Shown here piece after piece: positions 55,759 to 64,000 of a stretch of DNA of 64,000 bases. The translations under genes and the position numbers were made by a program. This DNA is from Stutzerimonas kunmingensis. GTDB lineage: Bacteria > Pseudomonadota > Gammaproteobacteria > Pseudomonadales > Pseudomonadaceae. Positions within the stretch are counted from its first letter, which is position 1. Every line of letters starts with the position of its first letter. The notes below the pieces were generated by a model. That model did not search any database. It was given only the letters and a program-made list of their open reading frames with translations, and was not told the DNA's origin. The stretch covers positions 62,001-126,000 of the forward strand of contig NZ_FORS01000002.1 of assembly GCF_900114065.1 (NCBI RefSeq), read 5' to 3'.

Positions 55759-58173
55759 TCAGCCGTGACTTGCCGGCTGACGTGTCAGCCGCAAGGCGTT
55801 CAAAACCACCAGCAGCGAGCTGAGCGACATCCCCAGCGCGGCCCATAGTGGGGTGACCCAGCCAAAGGCGGCGAAGGGCAGAATCAGGCCATTGTACAGG
55901 CTTGCCCAGGCCAGGTTCTCGATGATGATGCGGCGGCTGCGGCGTGCGACGTCGAATGCCTGCGCCAAGCTGCCTAGACGGTTGGATAGCAGCACCGCAT
56001 CAGCACTGGTCTTGGCCAGGTCGGTCGCCGAGCCCATAGCGACGCTGATATCCGCTGCGGCAAGCACCGGGACGTCGTTGACGCCGTCGCCGAGCATTAG
56101 CACCCGATGTCCGGCGGCCTGCAATGCCTGCAATCGGGAAAGCTTGGCAGCAGGGGTCATGCCGCCTTCGGCCTCAGCGATGCCCAGTTCCCTGGCAATC
56201 TGGCCGACCATCGGTGAGCTGTCACCGGATAGCAGTAGCGTCTGCCAGCCACGGGCGCGGCAGGCCTCAAGGAGTGCCGGGGCATCGTCGCGAAGCCGAT
56301 CGTCCAATACCAGCCAGGCCAGCGGGCCTTGATCGTCGCCCAACAACAGCCATTGCCCCTGGTCGCCGGGAATAGCGGGTGCCGGTTGGGCGAAGCCTTC
56401 GGCGACGAAACTGGGCTGGCCGATCCGCAGGTTGCGACCTTCAACGTTGCCTTGCAGGCCCAGGCCCGGCACCGTTTCGACCGATTCCGCCGCCAGCGGC
56501 GCACGTCCGAAGGCGCGGGCAATCGGGTGTTCGGAACGGTTCTCCAGGGCTGCGGCCAGCGCCAGGCAGGCATCGGCATTCAAAGCTCCGAGCGGGTGCA
56601 CGGCGCTAAGTGTCAGGCGGCCCTCGGTCAGGGTACCGGTCTTGTCGAACACCACGGTATCGATATGATTCAGGCCTTCGAGCACATGCCCGCGGGTCAG
56701 CAGCAGACCGAGCTTGTGCAGCGTACCGGTGGCCGTGGTAAGTGCTGTGGGTGTCGCCAGCGACAGCGCGCATGGGCAGGTCGCGACGAGCAATGCAAGA
56801 ACGATCCAGAACGCGCGTTGCGGATCGATCTGCCACCAGACCGCACCGACGACGGTTGCAACCAGCAGCACCACCAGCAGAAACCACTGCGCGACGCGGT
56901 CGGCCAGCTCGGCAAGCTTCGGTTTGTCTGCCTGAGCACGCTCCAGCAGGCGGACAATGGCGGATAAACGGGTGTCGTCGCCCAAGGCCTGGACTTCCAC
57001 GGTCAGCGGGCCTTCGACGTTCAGCGTGCCAGCGGTTACTGCATCGTCCACGCCGCGGGGTAGGGGCAGGTACTCACCGGTCAGTACCGATTCATCGACG
57101 CTGGACTGACCGCTGATGATGAGGCCGTCTGCCGGAATCAGCGCACCGGGTTGCACCAGTACGCGGTCGCCGAGCTGCAGCTCGCTGAGCAGGATGCGAT
57201 TGCTGTGACCGTCTGCGTCGAGTTTCAGGCAGGACGCAGGCAGCAAATTGACCAGTTGTGCGGTGGCGGCTGCGGTGCGTTCGCGCGCGCGCCGCTCCAG
57301 GTAGCGCCCGGCCAGCAGGAAAAGGGCAAACATGCCCACCGCGTCGAAATAGAGTTCACCCTGGCCGGTGATGGTGGACCAGATGCCGGCGACGTACGCA
57401 CCGCCGATCGCCAGCGACACCGACACGTCCATGGTCAGGTGGCGGGTGCGCAAATCGCGCAGTGCTCCTTTGAAGAAGTCGGTGCAGCAGTAGAAGACGA
57501 TCGGCGTGGTGAGCAGCAGGGCGGTCCAGCGAAGGGTGACGAAGAAGCTTTCCGACAGGTCCAGGTTGAACTCGGGCCAGGTGGCCATGGTGGCCATCAT
57601 TACCTGCATCCACAGCAGCCCGGCTACGCCCAGCTGGCGCAGCGAACGGCGGTTCTCGCTGGCCAGGCGCTCGGCAGCCTGGTCGGCCTGGTAGGGGTGT
57701 GCTGCGTAGCCGATCCGTCGCAGCTCGCCGAGCAGCTCGCTGAGCGGCAGCTGTGCGTCGCTCCAGCGTACGTTCAGGCGATGATTGGACAGGTTGAGGC
57801 TGGCCTCGGCCACACCGTGCAGGTTGCGCAAGTGGCGTTCGATCAGCCAGCCGCAGGCGGCGCAGCTGATCCCTTCGATCATCAGCGAAGTGCTTGCCAG
57901 ATCGCCCTGGTGCTGTACGAACGGCTGTTGGACGTCCTCGCGGTCGTACAGCGCCATCTCTTCGCTCAGTTCCTGAGGGAGAGTCTGCGGGTTGATGGCG
58001 GTGTCGCTGCGGTGCTGGTAGTAGCTCTCCAGCCCACCCTTGACGATGGCTTCAGCGACGGCCTGGCAGCCTGGGCAGCACAAGGCCCGCGTCTCACCCA
58101 GCACGCGGGCCTGGAACGGCCTGCCGGCTGGCACCGGCAGGCCGCAGTGGTAGCAGGGGAGAGGCTTTGCCAT
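55759..58173 (-). CDS. ccoI: Copper-transporting P-type ATPase CcoI/FixI
   Basis: CcoI exports copper to the periplasmic side for the cbb3 CuB site. The 804-residue CPx-ATPase has an N-terminal cysteine cluster (CYHCGLPVP, then CCPGCQAVAEA) and a heavy-metal domain (GISCAACGWLIERHLRNLHG near 100). The membrane CPC motif is in VATCPCALSLATPTALTTAT. The phosphorylation site is DKTGTLTEG, and the hinge is MLGDGVNDVPVLAAADISVA. Eight helices are expected. ccoH ends 7 bp upstream. Confidence 0.95.
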   Translation of the reverse strand: MAKPLPCYHCGLPVPAGRPFQARVLGETRALCCPGCQAVAEAIVKGGLESYYQHRSDTAINPQTLPQELSEEMALYDREDVQQPFVQHQGDLASTSLMIEGISCAACGWLIERHLRNLHGVAEASLNLSNHRLNVRWSDAQLPLSELLGELRRIGYAAHPYQADQAAERLASENRRSLRQLGVAGLLWMQVMMATMATWPEFNLDLSESFFVTLRWTALLLTTPIVFYCCTDFFKGALRDLRTRHLTMDVSVSLAIGGAYVAGIWSTITGQGELYFDAVGMFALFLLAGRYLERRARERTAAATAQLVNLLPASCLKLDADGHSNRILLSELQLGDRVLVQPGALIPADGLIISGQSSVDESVLTGEYLPLPRGVDDAVTAGTLNVEGPLTVEVQALGDDTRLSAIVRLLERAQADKPKLAELADRVAQWFLLVVLLVATVVGAVWWQIDPQRAFWIVLALLVATCPCALSLATPTALTTATGTLHKLGLLLTRGHVLEGLNHIDTVVFDKTGTLTEGRLTLSAVHPLGALNADACLALAAALENRSEHPIARAFGRAPLAAESVETVPGLGLQGNVEGRNLRIGQPSFVAEGFAQPAPAIPGDQGQWLLLGDDQGPLAWLVLDDRLRDDAPALLEACRARGWQTLLLSGDSSPMVGQIARELGIAEAEGGMTPAAKLSRLQALQAAGHRVLMLGDGVNDVPVLAAADISVAMGSATDLAKTSADAVLLSNRLGSLAQAFDVARRSRRIIIENLAWASLYNGLILPFAAFGWVTPLWAALGMSLSSLLVVLNALRLTRQPASHG

Positions 58174-58180
58174 CAGCAGC

Positions 58181-58684
<504 letters not shown>

Positions 58685-58693
58685 TTACCTTAC

Positions 58694-60106
58694 TTAGCGG
58701 ATGCTCGGGCCGATGAAACGGCTGTCTGCATCGTCGGTTATCGAGTCGTCGTCTGCCGAGCGAATGTGGAAGGCGATTTCATTGGTACTCGAGGGCAGTT
58801 TCTCGGCGGCGATGGACAGCTCGACCGGGATCGTCACAAGTTCGCCGCCTTCGGCGCGAATCTCGCTGCGACCTTCGTAGACGAGGCCGTCGAGGCCGGT
58901 CGCTTCGATGACGAAGGTCTGTTCGCGCTGGGCCTTGTTCATCACCTTGAGGGTGTAGACGTTTTCGATGTTGCCCTGCTCGTTCTCGCGGTAGAGCACG
59001 CGATCCTTGAGCACGTCGAGTTTTACCAGCGGGCGATCATACACGGCATAGGCGAACAGCCCCATCATGGCCACCAGCGCGATGGCATAGCCGATCAGGC
59101 GCGGGCGCAGCAGATGAGTCTTCTGCCCGGACAGGTTGTGTTCGGTGGTGTAGCTGATCAGCCCGCGCGGGTAGTTCATCTTGTCCATGATGGCGTCGCA
59201 GGCGTCGATACAGGCCGCGCAGCCGATGCATTCGATCTGCAGGCCGTCGCGGATGTCGATCCCGGTCGGGCAGACCTGTACGCACATGGTGCAGTCGATG
59301 CAGTCGCCGAGGCCCATGGCCTTGTAGTCGGCGTCTTTCTTGCGCGGTCCACGCTTCTCGCCGCGCCGCGGGTCGTAGGAAACGATAAGGGTGTCTTTGT
59401 CGAACATCACGCTCTGGAAGCGCGCGTAGGGACACATGTAGATGCACACCTGCTCACGCAGATAGCCGGCATTGCCGTAGGTGGCGAGCGTGAAGAAGGC
59501 CACCCAGAACAGGGCCCAGCCGCCAACCTGCAGGGTGAGCAGGTCAGGTACCAGTTCGCGGATGGGGGTGAAGTACCCGACGAAGGTGACTCCCGTCGCG
59601 AACGACACGGCGAGCCAGATGCCGTGCTTGCCCAGCTTGCGGATGAACTTGTTGCCGCTCATGGGCGCCTTGTCCAGCTTCATGCGCTGGTTGCGGTCAC
59701 CCTCGGTGACCTTCTCGGCCCACATGAAAACCCAGGTGAACACGCTCTGCGGGCAGGTATAGCCACACCAGACGCGTCCGGCGAACACGGTGATGAAGAA
59801 CAGGCCGAAGGCACAGATGATCAGCAGCCATGACAACAGCATGAAGTCCTGAGGCCAGAAGGTTGCCCCGAAGACGTGGAATTTGCGCTCCGGAAGATCC
59901 CACCAGACAGCCTGTCGGCCGTTCCAGTTGATCCACGCGGTGCCGAAATAAAGGATGAAGAGAACCGCTCCGCCGACGCGGCGGACATTGCGAAACAGGC
60001 CGGAGAAGGCTCGGGTGTAGATTTTTTCACGCGCGGCGTAGAGGTCTGCCGACGCTCCTGCCTTGGACGGGGGGGTTACATCACGAACGGGGATCTGCTC
60101 AGTCAT
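58694..60106 (-). CDS. ccoG: Cytochrome c oxidase accessory protein CcoG
   Basis: The 470-residue membrane ferredoxin has four or five helices, a double 4Fe-4S domain (CIDCTMCVQVCPTGIDI and IECIGCAACIDACDAIMDKM, near 265-300), and an Ig-like C-terminal FixG domain. CcoG is thought to reduce copper for CcoI. VWCGYTCPQSVFTWVFMWAE near 100 is a further family motif. 135 bp separate it from ccoP; that gap carries an imperfect GC-rich stem near the ccoP stop. Confidence 0.95.
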   Translation of the reverse strand: MTEQIPVRDVTPPSKAGASADLYAAREKIYTRAFSGLFRNVRRVGGAVLFILYFGTAWINWNGRQAVWWDLPERKFHVFGATFWPQDFMLLSWLLIICAFGLFFITVFAGRVWCGYTCPQSVFTWVFMWAEKVTEGDRNQRMKLDKAPMSGNKFIRKLGKHGIWLAVSFATGVTFVGYFTPIRELVPDLLTLQVGGWALFWVAFFTLATYGNAGYLREQVCIYMCPYARFQSVMFDKDTLIVSYDPRRGEKRGPRKKDADYKAMGLGDCIDCTMCVQVCPTGIDIRDGLQIECIGCAACIDACDAIMDKMNYPRGLISYTTEHNLSGQKTHLLRPRLIGYAIALVAMMGLFAYAVYDRPLVKLDVLKDRVLYRENEQGNIENVYTLKVMNKAQREQTFVIEATGLDGLVYEGRSEIRAEGGELVTIPVELSIAAEKLPSSTNEIAFHIRSADDDSITDDADSRFIGPSIR

Positions 60107-60241
60107 CGAGTGCGTACCACGGCGGAAGGTGGGTGTCCCGGCCGATACGTGCCAACCGGGATCATTTTTCTGTCCAGCTGCGAATGGTACGCCCGGAGTG
60201 TCGGGGTCGGGTGCGACAGGTCGTCACCCCGACCCTTTGTA

Positions 60242-61159
60242 TCACTGCTCCGGCTGCTGCGACAGGCTGTAAACGTAAGCCGCCAGCAAGTGCACCTTGT
60301 CGTTGCCAAGGATTGCTTCCTGGGCCGGCATGCGGCCATTGCGACCGTAGCGAAGGGTCTGCTGGATCTGAGCGAAGCTCGAACCATACAGCCAGACATT
60401 GTCGGTCAGGTTCGGCGCGCCCATGGCTGCAACGCCCTTGGCTTCCGGTCCATGGCAGACTACACAGTTGGTCGCGAAGATTTTTTGACCCTGCTCAATG
60501 TCGACGCTGATACCCTCAGGGGTATCACGGCCGGATAGGCTGCGTACGTAACCCGCGACGTTGCGGATGCCTTCTTCACCGATCACATCGCGCCATGCCG
60601 GCATAGCGGCCTGACGGCCATGCAGGATGGTGGTCTTGATGGTTTCAGGCTCGCCGCCCCACAGCCAGTCATTGTCGGTGAGGTTCGGGAAGCCGTAGGC
60701 ACCCTTGGCATCGGAGCCATGGCAGACGGAGCAGTTGGAGGCGAACAGGCGACCGCCCATCTTCAGCGCTTGCGCGTCCTTGGCGACTTCCTCTACCGGC
60801 ATTGCAGCGTACTTGGCGAACAGCGGACCGTACTGCTCATCCGCCTTGTCCATCTCGCGCTGCCATTCCTTGACCTGGGTCCAGCCACCCTCGTAGCCCG
60901 GCAGCAGGCCCTTCCAGTTGCCAAGCCCTGGATACAGCGCCAGGTAGCCAAGGGCGAAGACGACGGTGCCGACGAACAGCATGAACCACCAGCGTGGCAG
61001 CGGGTTGTCGTATTCCTCGATGCCGTCATAGGAATGGCCAACGGTTTCTTCGGTGCTGTCAGGGCGTTGGCCCTTGCGAGTTGCCAGTAGCAGCCAGACC
61101 AGCGCGGCAATGGTGCCGAGGCTCAGCAGGGTGACGTACCAACTCCAAAACGAGGTCAT
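60242..61159 (-). CDS. ccoP: cbb3 oxidase dihaem subunit CcoP
   Basis: A 305-residue membrane-anchored cytochrome c with two N-terminal helices ([40 protein letters not shown]) and two haem sites (SVCH in [11 protein letters not shown] and [11 protein letters not shown]). CcoP passes electrons from soluble cytochromes to CcoO/CcoN. Its C-terminal haem domain is very like the partial ccoP at the right edge, consistent with tandem operons. It starts one base after the ccoQ stop. Confidence 0.96.
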   Translation of the reverse strand: MTSFWSWYVTLLSLGTIAALVWLLLATRKGQRPDSTEETVGHSYDGIEEYDNPLPRWWFMLFVGTVVFALGYLALYPGLGNWKGLLPGYEGGWTQVKEWQREMDKADEQYGPLFAKYAAMPVEEVAKDAQALKMGGRLFASNCSVCHGSDAKGAYGFPNLTDNDWLWGGEPETIKTTILHGRQAAMPAWRDVIGEEGIRNVAGYVRSLSGRDTPEGISVDIEQGQKIFATNCVVCHGPEAKGVAAMGAPNLTDNVWLYGSSFAQIQQTLRYGRNGRMPAQEAILGNDKVHLLAAYVYSLSQQPEQ

Positions 61160-61348
61160 TTATTTCTTACTCCTGGAAGCTTCTTCATCACGCTTCTTGG
61201 CGTCGGTCTCGTCGTCCGCGAAGGGCAGGTTGGCGGCTTCGTCGAAGCTATTCTTGCGTTTGCTGCTGTAAGCCCAGAGCACCACGCCGATAAAGGCGAC
61301 GAATACCAGAATTGTGCCCAGGCCGCGAAGAGTCCCGATTTCCATCAT
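61160..61348 (-). CDS. ccoQ: cbb3 oxidase small subunit CcoQ
   Basis: A 62-residue single-helix protein (GLGTILVFVAFIGVVLWAYS, then SSKRKNSFDEAANLPFADDE). CcoQ stabilises CcoP in the complex. It is tightly packed between ccoO and ccoP. Confidence 0.94.
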   Translation of the reverse strand: MMEIGTLRGLGTILVFVAFIGVVLWAYSSKRKNSFDEAANLPFADDETDAKKRDEEASRSKK

Positions 61349-61351
61349 GCG

Positions 61352-61963
<612 letters not shown>

Positions 61964-61974
61964 CTATCCGTTCC

Positions 61975-63722
<1,748 letters not shown>

Positions 63723-63750
63723 AGGGCGGTACGAGTGTACCGCCCTTTTT
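63723..63750 (+). terminator. Terminator-like hairpin after the second ccoP, T-run on + strand
   Basis: AGGGCGGTAC/GTACCGCCCT (63723-63732 with 63737-63746) is a perfect 10-bp stem with loop GAGT and a T5 run (63746-63750) on the + strand. Read on the - strand after ccoP it has only TTCT behind it. It may work in both directions, but the better polarity is toward a + transcript. Confidence 0.65.
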
Positions 63751-63755
63751 ACGAC

Positions 63756-64000
63756 TTACTGCTTGGCGAGTTGTTCCGGTTTCTGCGACAAGCTGTAGAC
63801 GTAGGCGGCGAGCAGGTGAACCTTGTCGTCGCCCAGGTACTGCTGCTGGGCAGGCATCTGGCCGTTGCGGCCGTGGCGGATGGTCTGCTGCAGCTGAGCG
63901 AGGCTCGAGCCGTAGATCCAGCCGGAAGCATGCTGAAGATTCGGCGCACCCAGTGCTGCCATACCTTCTCCACCCTGGCCGTGGCAGACGGAGCAGGTCT
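63756..64000 (-). CDS. ccoP: Second cbb3 dihaem subunit CcoP, 3' end only
   Basis: The frame is open through the right edge and reads [20 protein letters not shown], then [20 protein letters not shown] and [20 protein letters not shown]. That is the second haem domain of a CcoP, very similar to the copy ending at 60242 but with a distinct tail. It shows that a second ccoNOQP operon lies to the right, giving the tandem arrangement seen in other Pseudomonas. Confidence 0.93.
   Translation of the reverse strand, partial: TCSVCHGQGGEGMAALGAPNLQHASGWIYGSSLAQLQQTIRHGRNGQMPAQQQYLGDDKVHLLAAYVYSLSQKPEQLAKQ

Noticed and set aside
60107..60241. Intrinsic terminator between ccoP and ccoG
   Set aside because: The stem (GGGTCGGGGTG with CACCCGACCC, one bulge) is followed by no T-run on the - strand, so it is not called a terminator.

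Overview
The window looks like chromosomal DNA of a Pseudomonas-type gammaproteobacterium, most likely the Pseudomonas stutzeri/Stutzerimonas group. This rests on high GC, protein sequences close to Pseudomonas LeuC, MetZ, FimV, FadH1, Anr and CcoNOQP as I remember them, and gene order matching two blocks of P. aeruginosa PAO1 (LysR-leuC to fadH1, and dnaX to ccoN). The assignment comes from reading and recall, not from a search.

Layout. 1-17.2 kb is a housekeeping block on the + strand: a divergent LysR regulator, leuC-leuD-leuB, asd and an asd paralogue, fimV, truA, trpF, accD, folC, a SPOR-domain protein, cvpA, purF and metZ. At 17.2-19.8 kb two type II secretion genes, xcpQ (gspD) and xcpP (gspC), lie on the - strand without the divergent xcpR-Z operon that accompanies them in P. 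aeruginosa. A tRNA-Val/tRNA-Asp unit with promoter and terminator follows (20.0-20.3 kb). From 20.4 to 32.5 kb comes an accessory block: a PEP mutase/ICL-type enzyme, threonine aldolase, LysR, a WrbA-like quinone reductase interrupted by an amber codon, an MFS transporter, a PAS-GGDEF-EAL protein, a protealysin-like protease with its emfourin-type inhibitor, and a cyanide-insensitive oxidase (cioAB plus a DUF2474 microprotein). The conserved order resumes with an AraC regulator, a membrane-anchored C-N hydrolase and fadH1 (32.5-36.8 kb).

36.8-43.6 kb holds an NTF2-like gene with an apparent frameshift, a coiled-coil protein, a D-cysteine desulfhydrase/ACC-deaminase-type enzyme, a cyclic-nucleotide-binding/rhodanese fusion, a MATE exporter and pdxB. 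43.6-46.8 kb is dnaX-ybaB-recR. 46.8-50.2 kb is an NMT1/SsuA-type ABC importer whose binding-protein gene is frameshifted and is preceded by a 36-bp dyad. 50.2-64 kb is a respiratory block on the - strand, apart from nadE: SCO1, apt, anr, hemN, then nadE (+), a TauE/SafE-type protein, ccoS, ccoI, ccoH, ccoG, ccoPQON, and the end of a second ccoP.

How the genes work together. Anr (FNR-type O2 sensor) lies beside hemN, which has a near-consensus Anr box, and beside the cbb3 structural and assembly genes, so the right end is a microaerobic respiration module. The cio genes add an alternative quinol oxidase. The left end serves leucine, lysine/threonine/methionine, tryptophan, purine, folate and fatty-acid synthesis.

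The main anomalies are three disrupted genes (wrbA amber, SBP frameshift, NTF2-like frameshift), the orphan xcpPQ pair, the large dyad before the ABC importer, and mutually exclusive hairpins between metZ and xcpQ. I found no CRISPR array, insertion sequence, prophage or rRNA, and no clearly new multi-gene system.
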